A stretch of 64,000 nt of DNA from positions 372,001 through 436,000 of the forward strand of contig NZ_LFXJ01000010.1 of the NCBI RefSeq assembly GCF_001183605.1. The letters run 5' to 3'. The position numbers were made by a program, and so were the translations under genes. Shown here piece by piece: positions 25,560 to 33,569 of the stretch. The notes beneath the pieces are model-generated. The model saw only the letters and a program-made list of their open reading frames with translations, made no database searches and was not told the origin of the DNA. Source of the DNA: Lysinibacillus xylanilyticus (GTDB lineage: Bacteria; Bacillota; Bacilli; Bacillales_A; Planococcaceae). Positions within the stretch are counted from its first letter, which is position 1. Every line of letters starts with the position of its first letter.

Positions 25560-26273
25560 GTGGAAAATTTAAAAGATAAAAAAATATTAATTGTAGATGA
25601 TGAACCAGAAATCAGAAAAATGATTGAAGGTTTTTTGAGAAAAGATGGTTTTTTCCGAATTTATAGTGCAACTGATTGCAGCTCGGCCCTGTCAATCTGC
25701 CAAACAGAAAAGCCGGATATAGCAATTCTTGATGTCATGCTACCTGATGACGATGGATTCTCACTTTTGTCTTCCATCAGACAATTCTCGGAAATGCCAG
25801 TCCTTTTTCTTTCGGCACGGGGCGAGGATGAAGATCGTTTACTTGGACTCGGGCTAGGGGCAGATGATTATATTGTGAAGCCGTTTTTACCGCGAGAACT
25901 AGTATTACGGCTTACGGCAATTCTGAAAAGGGTTTACTCCTCTCCTATTTCGGAGAAGTTGTCTGTTTTCCCACTTGGAGAACAGACAATTAATCTGGAA
26001 AGTGCAGTCGTATACAAGAATCAAAAGGAGCTACCATTGACGGCAAAGGAGCATGCTATTCTTGTGAAATTGTATGAAAATCAGGGGAGAATTGTTACAA
26101 GTGATGCCCTATGTCAGGCAGTTTGGGGAGACGACAGCTACGGTTATGAAAATACATTGATGGTACATATTAGGCGAGTTCGTGAAAAAATCGAGACGGA
26201 TCCTTCCAAACCAATTTATCTTCTCACTGTTAGGGGTCTGGGATATAAACTGTTAGTGAAGGAGACAAAATAA
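25560..26273 (+). CDS. OmpR/PhoB-family response regulator
   Basis: The 237-residue regulator has a receiver domain with acidic pocket DDEPE, phosphoacceptor Asp in AILDVMLPDDDG, and Lys in DYIVKPF. A C-terminal winged helix carries LTAKEHAILVKLYENQGR and VMVHIRRVREK-type recognition helices. A GTG start at 25560 follows CAGGTGATG. A TATAAT at 25535-25540 suggests that this gene and the kinase may have their own promoter. It most likely controls the preceding exporter genes in response to a peptide antibiotic. Confidence 0.93.
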   Translation: MENLKDKKILIVDDEPEIRKMIEGFLRKDGFFRIYSATDCSSALSICQTEKPDIAILDVMLPDDDGFSLLSSIRQFSEMPVLFLSARGEDEDRLLGLGLGADDYIVKPFLPRELVLRLTAILKRVYSSPISEKLSVFPLGEQTINLESAVVYKNQKELPLTAKEHAILVKLYENQGRIVTSDALCQAVWGDDSYGYENTLMVHIRRVREKIETDPSKPIYLLTVRGLGYKLLVKETK

Positions 26274-27674
26274 GTGGAAGGAGTTAGTCGCATATTACGA
26301 CGATTTGTTGCTGCCACTATCTTAATCTCAATATTTTTGCTTATTTTTAACTTCACAATGTTATGGGTGCTAGTGTTCACAGAAAATAATCAGTCTCCTT
26401 CCCCGGAAGACGTAGTGAAGCAAGTAGCGCAGGGTATAAAAAAGCAGGGCGACAACTATCAATTGAACGAGCATACTGCTGAGCTTCTACAAAAAAATAA
26501 TGCATGGACTATGTTAATCGGTGAAGATGGTCGTGTGCAATGGGGCTATCATTTACCTAATGATGTTCCGCAATCGTATAGTCTAGTCGAAGTAGCCAAG
26601 CTTTCACGATATTATCTTATGGAATATCCTGTTTATACTTGGGAGCATCAAGATGGTCTTATTGTGGTAGGATATCCAAAGAAAAGCCACTGGAAGTATC
26701 AATTTGATTATCTTTCAGAATGGGTAGGGTCTCTCCCTTTGAGACTTATACTGTTGCTGATTTCTAACGTAGTACTTGCTTTGCTGATATCTATCATGAT
26801 TGGAACAAGACTTATAAGAAAGGTGCGTCCGCTTGTAGACGGGGTTCATAATCTTGCTAAGGAAGAAGTGGTTCAGCTGGACTCCAAAGGAATATTTGGT
26901 GATTTGGCAATGAGTATTAATTCCACGTCTACTATGCTTCAACATAAAACGGACGCTTTGAAGCTACGCGATGAGGCACGCTCCAACTGGATTGCTGGAA
27001 TTTCTCATGATATTCGGACACCGCTCTCCCTAGTTCTCGGCTATGCAAGTGACATGGAGGAAAATTCAGACTTACCAGAGGAGCAGAGACATCAAGCTGG
27101 CATTATCCGGCGTCAAGGCGAGAAGCTACGTTCACTTGTAAGTGATCTGAATTTGGTCTCGATGCTTGAGTATGAAATGCAACCTTTACATTTGAAGAAC
27201 ATCCGACTATCGGTTTTGGCGAGACAAGTTGCCACTGATTTTTTTAATAGCGGAATAGATGAGCGCTATTCTATTGATTTAAAACTGGGCGCTGAAGCAG
27301 CACAAATCATGGGTGACGAGAAATTGCTATTTAGAGCAATTAACAATCTTATTCAAAACAGTATGCATCACAACTCAGAGGGATGCGAAATCATACTGGA
27401 AACCACCTTATCTAAGGAAGGCTCCAAGTATCGATTTATCGTAACGGATAATGGTCTAGGTATCCCACAAGAACAATTAAAGGATATTACCGAGCTACCT
27501 TATTCACCAAAGAGAAAGGGAACTATCAAGCAAGGGCACGGTCTGGGGCTTCCAATGGTGGCAAGGATTACGAAGGCGCACAATGGTCGCCTAATTCTTG
27601 AAAGTGGTGTAGATCAAAGTGGTCTAAAAGTTATTATGGAATTTCCTGTGAATCAACAAAGTGTAGAAAATTAG
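26274..27674 (+). CDS. Sensor histidine kinase
   Basis: The 466-residue product has two membrane helices (about residues 13-37 and 155-177) flanking an extracytoplasmic domain of about 115 residues, then a HAMP-like linker and kinase core. The phosphorylated His is in WIAGISHDIRTPLS. The N box is NNLIQNSMHHN, and the G boxes are DNGLGIP and GHGLGLPMV. GTG directly follows the regulator's stop, with AAGGAG inside the regulator's end. A sizeable sensor domain distinguishes it from the BceS intramembrane kinases. Confidence 0.93.
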   Translation: MEGVSRILRRFVAATILISIFLLIFNFTMLWVLVFTENNQSPSPEDVVKQVAQGIKKQGDNYQLNEHTAELLQKNNAWTMLIGEDGRVQWGYHLPNDVPQSYSLVEVAKLSRYYLMEYPVYTWEHQDGLIVVGYPKKSHWKYQFDYLSEWVGSLPLRLILLLISNVVLALLISIMIGTRLIRKVRPLVDGVHNLAKEEVVQLDSKGIFGDLAMSINSTSTMLQHKTDALKLRDEARSNWIAGISHDIRTPLSLVLGYASDMEENSDLPEEQRHQAGIIRRQGEKLRSLVSDLNLVSMLEYEMQPLHLKNIRLSVLARQVATDFFNSGIDERYSIDLKLGAEAAQIMGDEKLLFRAINNLIQNSMHHNSEGCEIILETTLSKEGSKYRFIVTDNGLGIPQEQLKDITELPYSPKRKGTIKQGHGLGLPMVARITKAHNGRLILESGVDQSGLKVIMEFPVNQQSVEN

Positions 27675-27716
27675 GAAGAAATAAAAGGAAAATAAAATAC
27701 TTAAGAGAGTTTAAAC

Positions 27717-27750
27717 GAGGCATTAGTTATAAAAACTAATGTCTTTTTTC
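27717..27750 (+). terminator. Terminator after the histidine kinase
   Basis: GAGGCATTAG pairs with CTAATGTC around a short A-rich loop, followed by TTTTTT. Confidence 0.8.
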
Positions 27751-28079
27751 ATAGAATAATTTATCCCATATTATCTGTACGTAACCCTCACTGGTTAATG
27801 TTGCACTTTATCTTTTGTAGAAGGCTACCGCAAGTAATGGCTAGCAAGTGTTTTGTATTCAATATATCGCTGGATTTAAGGGGAAGGAATGAGCCGTGGT
27901 TGAAGTTATGGTGCTGATTTTGATGAAACTCAAAATTGCAAGAAAAAAGATTATCAAAATTTGCTCGAAAACTAACAAATTTTGATTTTTTTAATTTTAT
28001 AGGTGATGCTATAGTTTCAAATGTAAAATATTAAAATATTGATTTTCTTGATTAATACAGTAAGGAGATTTTGTAGTAA
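27751..28079. other. Intergenic region without recognisable gene
   Basis: No frame with a start and ribosome site is seen. AAGGAG at 28063-28068 belongs to the broken gene that follows. Confidence 0.4.
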
Positions 28080-28395
28080 ATGAAAAAAGTTAGCTTACTA
28101 TTGACTGTTATACTTTTGATAGTATCTTAACTATCATTGTAATCTATCTACTTATGAATACAGTGATAGTGAAGGGGATTATATAATAGAGAGTTTGAGT
28201 GGCAGTGTTGCCATTGTACGATTAAGGATGAATCAAGGATATTGTTATTCCTACTGAGATAGAAGGTCAGCCAATTTTAGAAATAGAGGACAGAGCGTGT
28301 TAGGGAGATGCTATCACAAGCTTGAGTGTTATAAAGGTTGGAATCCACATCAAGCGTTAAGAAAATTGAAGATTCAATATGAACTTAATACGTAG
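28080..28395 (+). pseudogene. Decayed secreted BspA-type leucine-rich-repeat protein
   Basis: ATG at 28080 sits behind AAGGAGATTTTG and opens a signal peptide (MKKVSLLLTVILLIVS) that is cut at once by TAA. Further on, another frame reads IVIPTEIEGQPILEIEDRA, then a stop, then GDAITSLSVIKVGI. This is the diagnostic pattern of LRR_5/BspA repeats (IPxEIxGxPVxxIxxxAF). Several stops and frameshifts separate the pieces, so the gene is dead. Confidence 0.6.
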
Positions 28396-28448
28396 ACAAT
28401 TTACAGCGTTCATATACAGAGCGCTTGATTTATAAGTCTAACCATGAA

Positions 28449-28483
28449 GGGAGATGTTTCGAAATTTGATACATCTCTTTTTC
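28449..28483 (+). terminator. Terminator of the LRR pseudogene
   Basis: GGAGATGT pairs with ACATCTC around a 13-base loop, followed by TTTTT. It marks the former 3' end. Confidence 0.6.
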
Positions 28484-29012
28484 TATTTTAGATATGTATA
28501 CCACCGTTTGTATTTTACATCTAACCTTGTGAAAGACTGTGGCATTGAGAACGATAGAAATTCTGTAGATGGTCTAGTTTAAAGATGAAAAATTAGAATT
28601 GAATATCCCTAAAAGATAGATATTTTGAATGGATTTATAGGATTATCAAGTTTTGCACGGAAACGAACAAAAAGTGATTTTGTTTGTTTAAAAATGCCTG
28701 TTATAGTGTAAATATCCTTAAAAACTAGAGGAATTATTCACAGTTTCTCAAAATGAGTGAATTTGATGAAAATAAGATGCATTTGTTGTTTAAAAGGGAA
28801 TTTATATATTCATTAACATCTGCTTTATTAGCAACAATTATTATCTAGAGTAGTTATAAAGTATCGAAAATAATGCTTTTTAATGTTTAGTGTCGTAAAA
28901 AACGGGAATAGAATGTATTGATAAGAATTATATAAGCTTATCTAACTTCAAATAAAGGGTTTATTAGTGTGACACAGCTGGGGTTTACCGGTGGAGACAT
29001 TGAGGTGTTTTT
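28484..29012. other. Gene-poor, AT-rich region
   Basis: Only short broken frames are present, for example MSEFDENKMHLLFKREFIY from 28752, which stops after about 30 codons. It may contain gene remnants and the promoter of the regulator at 29013. Nothing was assigned. Confidence 0.4.
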
Positions 29013-30506
29013 ATGTATAATTTTTTGGATCGTTTACCTTTGCAAAAAGTGAATGTACTACATCATATTTACAAAGAACAGAGACTATTTTCAAGTTTAG
29101 AGTTATCTCAAATGATGGATTTGTCTGAAAGAACAATTTTAAAAATAGTAGATGAGATAGCAATTGATTTAGAATTTATTACCGAATCTGCTGTTATCCA
29201 AAAAGAAGAGCTTAAGTATTTTCAATTAATTTATAAAGATAATTTTTCTATGAAGACTATAGAAAGATATTATTTACAAAACTCCTTAACATATAAAGCT
29301 TTTGATGAGATGTTTTACAATAAATTTTTTGATATTAACATGTTTGTTTTGGATAATTTCACTAGCCCTGCATCCGTATATCGACGAATAAAAAAAGTTA
29401 AGCCTTTGTTAGATCAATTTTACTTGAAGTATACATCTTATGCGGAAGTCAGTCTTGAAGGGACAGAAAAGCAATTTCGTTATTTTTATTTCTTGTTCTA
29501 CTGGAATTCATGTTGGGGAGAGGAATGGCCATTTGCTCTAGTTGCAAGAGAAGAAATAATTGAATTAATGGAGTATGTAGATATAGCCTATTCCGAACAA
29601 CTTTTATATTGGCTGGCTACTTGCTTAACACGCGCAAAACTAGGTTGCTTAATTGAATATAATCCAATGTATGCAAACTTTACGAAATATCATCATAACT
29701 ATGAGCAATTATCGAAAAAAATTAAGTTTATATTTAAGGAATTTACTGATTTAACAGATGAAGAAATTGAATTAGAAACAATGTTTTCATTCTCCATTAT
29801 TAGTTGTATGCGACATTATCAGAAGAAAGATAGTGCAGTAAGTTTATTGATGAACTTTGCACAGCACCATAATCAGGAATTGTTTATACAAGCAACTTTA
29901 TATTGGATGGAAATATTTATAGAGCATTTTTCAGTTACTTTAGATGTAGAAGTATATGGGGCACTCTTTGTAAACTTACTGCATCTTCATTATTTTATTT
30001 TAACCTTTTCTGGTCCAGCTAATTTATTCAAAGAAGATCTTTATAAAAAGCGGTTAGAAATGCATGAAAGTGCTCAAATAGAAATCATGAATCAGTTTTA
30101 CGATCGGCTATTGGAAAATGAGGCGTTCGCGATCGTATTTAAACGCAAAGAAATATTAATTGGTCGATATCATAAATTATTAAAACAAACAATTGATTTT
30201 GTAAATAGAGATACCATTAAAATAAAAATATATTCAATGATTAATGATGTTCCTTATCTATTCAGTCAAATAAAACGTCTTTTTGTCCATGTTGAGTTAT
30301 GTTCTGGAGATGAAGAGGCAGAACTAATTATAACAGATCGCCTATACTTAAATATTTACAAAGACTTAGAAGATATATTTGTATGGAATACAGTTCCGCA
30401 AAAAGGCGATTATGAAAGGTTATCAATAAGATTACATGAAATCTATTTTAATAAGTATCAACAGCCAAATAAGCTACTATTGAAAACTTTATTAAGTGAA
30501 GTTTAA
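29013..30506 (+). CDS. Mga/AtxA-like helix-turn-helix regulator
   Basis: The 497-residue product has the length and layout of the Mga/AtxA group of PRD-containing virulence-type regulators. An N-terminal helix-turn-helix (RLFSSLELSQMMDLSERTIL, about residues 24-43) is followed by a second Mga-type HTH (SVYRRIKKVKPLLDQF, about 120-136). Long helical regions equivalent to PRD domains follow, and the C-terminal end is EIIB-like. ATG follows TTGAGGTG. Target genes are unknown. The adjacent HD-GYP gene, 66 bases downstream, could be one. Family placement rests on pattern and length only. Confidence 0.65.
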   Translation: MYNFLDRLPLQKVNVLHHIYKEQRLFSSLELSQMMDLSERTILKIVDEIAIDLEFITESAVIQKEELKYFQLIYKDNFSMKTIERYYLQNSLTYKAFDEMFYNKFFDINMFVLDNFTSPASVYRRIKKVKPLLDQFYLKYTSYAEVSLEGTEKQFRYFYFLFYWNSCWGEEWPFALVAREEIIELMEYVDIAYSEQLLYWLATCLTRAKLGCLIEYNPMYANFTKYHHNYEQLSKKIKFIFKEFTDLTDEEIELETMFSFSIISCMRHYQKKDSAVSLLMNFAQHHNQELFIQATLYWMEIFIEHFSVTLDVEVYGALFVNLLHLHYFILTFSGPANLFKEDLYKKRLEMHESAQIEIMNQFYDRLLENEAFAIVFKRKEILIGRYHKLLKQTIDFVNRDTIKIKIYSMINDVPYLFSQIKRLFVHVELCSGDEEAELIITDRLYLNIYKDLEDIFVWNTVPQKGDYERLSIRLHEIYFNKYQQPNKLLLKTLLSEV

Positions 30507-30572
30507 AGAAATTAATCGGTATTTTGGGGATGAGTTTTGCTAATGATTAAATTATTGATGGGGGTGGTCTAA

Positions 30573-31571
30573 ATGTGTAAAAATACACCAAATGAATTAT
30601 CGTATTATTTGAAATTGGGTGATGCTGTTGTAATCGTTGATGAAGATCAAATAATTATCGATGTAAATCAACAATATGAAGCAATCACCGGCTATAAAAG
30701 AGAATTTCTTATCGGATTACCACTAGAGTGTTTAAAATCAAGTGTAACGCCATTTGTTATGTATAAATCGTTAAAAAGTACATTAAAAAAAGGAAAGCCA
30801 TGGTCTGGGACAATGGTTAATGTCAACAAATCATTAGAGCTAAGATACTCATTTATAACGATTACGCCAATTGAAATAAAAGGAATTATTTATTATGTAG
30901 GAGTTATGCGCTTAGCAGAACAACTATTAATAGATGAAGTAAATCAGCACAAAATAGATCAAAAGGAGTTATTTAAGTTGTTAGCTCTGTCAAGTGAAAT
31001 GCGCGATGTGAATATAGCAGAACATCTTTTAAATGTGCAAAACTTAGTTGAGGAATTCTTGCTAAACCTCTTTGAAGATAGAACTTATAATTTATCGTTA
31101 GAGTATGTTAGTAAAATTATTGAATACAGTGTTTTGCATGACATTGGAAAATCGGGAATACCGGAATCAATCCTGTATAAAACTGGGCCACTAACAGTCT
31201 ATGAGAAAAAAATTATCGAGATGCATCCTCTTATGGGTGTAGATGTATTGAATAAACTAGCTGATGAAATGAACAATAAAGTTTTTGATGACAAAAAAAT
31301 AGCTGAAAATATTATTAAACACCATCATGAAAACTGGGATGGAACAGGATATCCAATGGGGTTAAAAGGAGAAGAAATTCCTTTTGAAGCGAGAGTAATA
31401 TCTATAGTAGATGTTTATGACGCTTTAGTTAGGAATAGAGCTTATAAAAAAGCTTGGACAAAAGAAGAGGCCCTTTCTTATTTAAATGAACAGAAGGGGA
31501 TTAAGTTTGAACCTAATTTAGTAGAAGTGTTTATCGAAAAGGTTATTCATAAAAATAGTATTTTTCTATAA
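30573..31571 (+). CDS. PAS domain HD-GYP phosphodiesterase
   Basis: The 332-residue cytoplasmic protein has an N-terminal PAS domain (about residues 8-115; DEDQIIIDVNQQYEAITGYK) and a C-terminal HD-GYP domain. The metal-binding HD is in VLHDIGKSGIPESIL, followed by HPLMGVDVL, and the GYP signature is HHENWDGTGYPMGLKG. Such enzymes hydrolyse cyclic di-GMP, or cGAMP in some bacteria. All core residues look intact. ATG follows GGGGGTGG. No membrane helix is seen, so the PAS domain probably senses an internal signal. Confidence 0.9.
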   Translation: MCKNTPNELSYYLKLGDAVVIVDEDQIIIDVNQQYEAITGYKREFLIGLPLECLKSSVTPFVMYKSLKSTLKKGKPWSGTMVNVNKSLELRYSFITITPIEIKGIIYYVGVMRLAEQLLIDEVNQHKIDQKELFKLLALSSEMRDVNIAEHLLNVQNLVEEFLLNLFEDRTYNLSLEYVSKIIEYSVLHDIGKSGIPESILYKTGPLTVYEKKIIEMHPLMGVDVLNKLADEMNNKVFDDKKIAENIIKHHHENWDGTGYPMGLKGEEIPFEARVISIVDVYDALVRNRAYKKAWTKEEALSYLNEQKGIKFEPNLVEVFIEKVIHKNSIFL

Positions 31572-31649
31572 GTCCAAAACTATGAGTTATAGGGGAAACT
31601 ACAATAATTTATTTCCATATTTAATCTTTTTTGTTAAAAATGACTATAC

Positions 31650-31735
31650 CGAAAATCGGAAGGCTGAGTGACTCCTTAGGGATCAGAGCCACGGACCCCT
31701 GGGAAAGCGCACAGTCGGAACAGAAATTAACCCCC
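31650..31735 (+). repeat. Decayed type B repeat
   Basis: GGCTGAGTGACTCC, CCCCTGGGAAAGCGCACAGT and CGGAACAGAAATTAACC follow the order of type B at 9384-9490, without the S module. It ends just before the truncated chemotaxis gene fragment. Confidence 0.6.
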
Positions 31736-31740
31736 ATGTT

Positions 31741-31944
31741 ATGGTGATGAGCTTAAAAAATTATATGAGTAGGACAATTGAAAATGTATCAAATGTTGCT
31801 ATAGAGTCATCTGATCAGTCAAATGATATGGCGAAGAGTATTTCAGAAACATTGCAAGCTATACAGCATGTCGCAGAGTCATCCGTGGAAACTGCAAATA
31901 TTGCTGAAAAGATTTCCAAACAATTGAATAAGTTCAAGCTATAA
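31741..31944 (+). pseudogene. C-terminal fragment of a methyl-accepting chemotaxis protein
   Basis: The open stretch (67 codons) encodes NVAIESSDQSNDMAKSISET, LQAIQHVAESSVETANIAEK and ISKQLNKFKL. This is typical of the C-terminal signalling coiled coil of chemoreceptors, including the end. Sensor, membrane and hairpin-tip regions are missing. The left edge coincides with the type B repeat, so a deletion or recombination at the repeat is likely. No ribosome binding site is present. Confidence 0.65.
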
Positions 31945-31954
31945 GATAACAGTG

Positions 31955-32004
31955 CCCGCGGGTAAAAGACGAAAAAACGTTAGAAATTTTGAGTCTTCCG
32001 CGGG
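31955..32004. terminator. GC-rich hairpin after the chemoreceptor fragment
   Basis: CCCGCGG...AAGAC pairs with GTCTT...CCGCGGG. It is followed by TTTAAG, so termination is possible but weak. Confidence 0.5.
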
Positions 32005-32146
32005 TTTAAGTATGTGAAATAGTCATTGAATCAAGGGCAACTTCAATTTCTCTACGATTAACTCCGTTCAAAACATAGATGAACAAAAATTTTTTCCCTT
32101 CATATCCTATGTGAGAATGGATTTTACGTTATTGAGGAGGAAAAGA

Positions 32147-32716
32147 ATGCATTGGATAGCCATCATTCTTATTGGGATAGCTGCCAACTTAGATAATTTA
32201 GGGATTGGTCTCGCCTATGGTATTAAGCGAGTGAAAATACCCGTATTATCCAATGCGGTTATAGCTCTAATTTCAATGATCGTCACATACGCTGCAGTAA
32301 CAGCTGGAAGCGTAGTTATTAATTTTATCTCTCCAGATTTCGCAAATTTAATAGGAAGTCTTTTACTGTGTGCTATTGGGATATGGACTTTATTATCTAG
32401 TCGCTTTTCTAAACAAGGAATATTGGGGAATCCCGAAGTATTTGACGAGGATAAAAATTATATAATTTCAATTCGAGAAGCAATGACGCTCGGCTTTGTC
32501 TTATCTGCCAACTGTTTAGCTGGAGGAATAGCACTTGGAGCCAATGGTATTTCTGCGATCTGGACAGTTATTTCTATCGGTATTTTTTCGTTTATAACAG
32601 TAGGTGCTGGCGTTCATTTTGGAGCCTTGCTTACCAAGACTTTTATCGGAAAACACTCAACTGCTATTTCAGGGTGGTTACTTATTCTAATAGCGATCAT
32701 TGAAATAGTTTCTTAA
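32147..32716 (+). CDS. ytaF: YtaF-like sporulation membrane protein
   Basis: The 189-residue protein has six predicted membrane helices in two homologous halves, like the YtaF/MntP group. Each half has an acidic or polar helix motif (GIAANLDNLGIGLAYG and LGFVLSANCLAGGIALG). In B. subtilis YtaF is a sporulation-associated membrane protein; ion efflux is suspected from the fold relation to MntP. ATG at 32147 has GAGGAGG 6 bases upstream; the longer frame from 32111 is not needed. Confidence 0.82.
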   Translation: MHWIAIILIGIAANLDNLGIGLAYGIKRVKIPVLSNAVIALISMIVTYAAVTAGSVVINFISPDFANLIGSLLLCAIGIWTLLSSRFSKQGILGNPEVFDEDKNYIISIREAMTLGFVLSANCLAGGIALGANGISAIWTVISIGIFSFITVGAGVHFGALLTKTFIGKHSTAISGWLLILIAIIEIVS

Positions 32717-32771
32717 AAACACTAGATGTCTAGTTAAGATGAATAAATAGAAAGAGTCTTTTAAAAATATA

Positions 32772-32809
32772 GGAAATATCACATGTTATTTACGTGGTAT
32801 TTCTTTTTC
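32772..32809. terminator. Terminator after ytaF
   Basis: GAAATATCAC pairs with GTGGTATTTC, followed by TTTTTC. Confidence 0.75.
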
Positions 32810-32894
32810 TTATGGTAATTTTGACATATTGAGGACGAATTTGGTTTTGTTGTTGACATACACTGGCATTAACGATTATTCTTGGTAATAGAAG

Positions 32895-32919
32895 TATAAT
32901 TGAGAATGATTTTCGTTTT
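32895..32919 (+). promoter_or_regulatory. Promoter -10 and Fur box of the isd locus
   Basis: TATAAT (32895-32900) is followed directly by TGAGAATGATTTTCG (32901-32915). This fits the Fur 7-1-7 inverted repeat TGATAATnATTATCA with two mismatches. Iron-bound Fur would block the transcription start. No second Fur box was seen before the later genes of the locus. Confidence 0.75.
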
Positions 32920-32963
32920 CAATAAAATACTTTCAATATTTTTTCAGAGGAGGCGTGCAACAC

Positions 32964-33569
32964 ATGAAGAAAATAATAATGTTCGTCATGCTTGTAACTT
33001 TGTTTGTATGTAACTTTGCGTTACCACAAGCATCTGCTCAACTAGCTGACGGCACACATTCGATAAAATATCAGGTCAATAAACCTGAGAGCAACTCTGC
33101 ATCCATTGCAAATGATTATTTTATAAAACCAGCAAAGGTCACATTGAAAAATGGAACAGCTACTGTTCAAATCACATTAAAAAATAGTGCATGGATCACA
33201 AAGTTCCAACCACCTGGTGGAGCAACTGTAGTAAGTGAAGATAAAGCAACAGATACTCGTACTGTACAATTTACTGTTAAAGATTTAACGAATCCAGTTG
33301 TGACTTCTATGAAAATTGATATTGACGATATTAATTATCATCATGAATACAGCGTCTCACTAGTATTTGATGCAGCATCTGAAGGAAGCACAGCAATAAC
33401 AAAAACATCAGATTCGAAAACTACTAATGCTCCAACAAACTCTTCTGAAAGTCATGTGCCGAATCCACAAACAAGTGATGTAACACCATATTTATTCATT
33501 GTGGCATTAGTGGGATCAGCATTTTTACTTTATAGAAAAAAACTACAAACAAAAACGGAGGGTCAATAA
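32964..33569 (+). CDS. isdC: Heme-binding NEAT protein with sortase B signal (IsdC-like)
   Basis: The 201-residue protein has a signal peptide, one NEAT domain (about residues 28-150) and a C-terminal sorting signal NPQTS followed by a membrane helix and RKK. The NEAT heme pocket is intact: SAWITKFQPPGG helix and INYHHEYSVSLVFD, with the YxxxY pair. NPQT-type signals are substrates of class B sortase, encoded at 39777. The protein should sit buried in the peptidoglycan and relay heme to IsdE. ATG 32964 follows GAGGAGG by 10 bases. Its stop overlaps the next ATG. Confidence 0.93.
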   Translation: MKKIIMFVMLVTLFVCNFALPQASAQLADGTHSIKYQVNKPESNSASIANDYFIKPAKVTLKNGTATVQITLKNSAWITKFQPPGGATVVSEDKATDTRTVQFTVKDLTNPVVTSMKIDIDDINYHHEYSVSLVFDAASEGSTAITKTSDSKTTNAPTNSSESHVPNPQTSDVTPYLFIVALVGSAFLLYRKKLQTKTEGQ

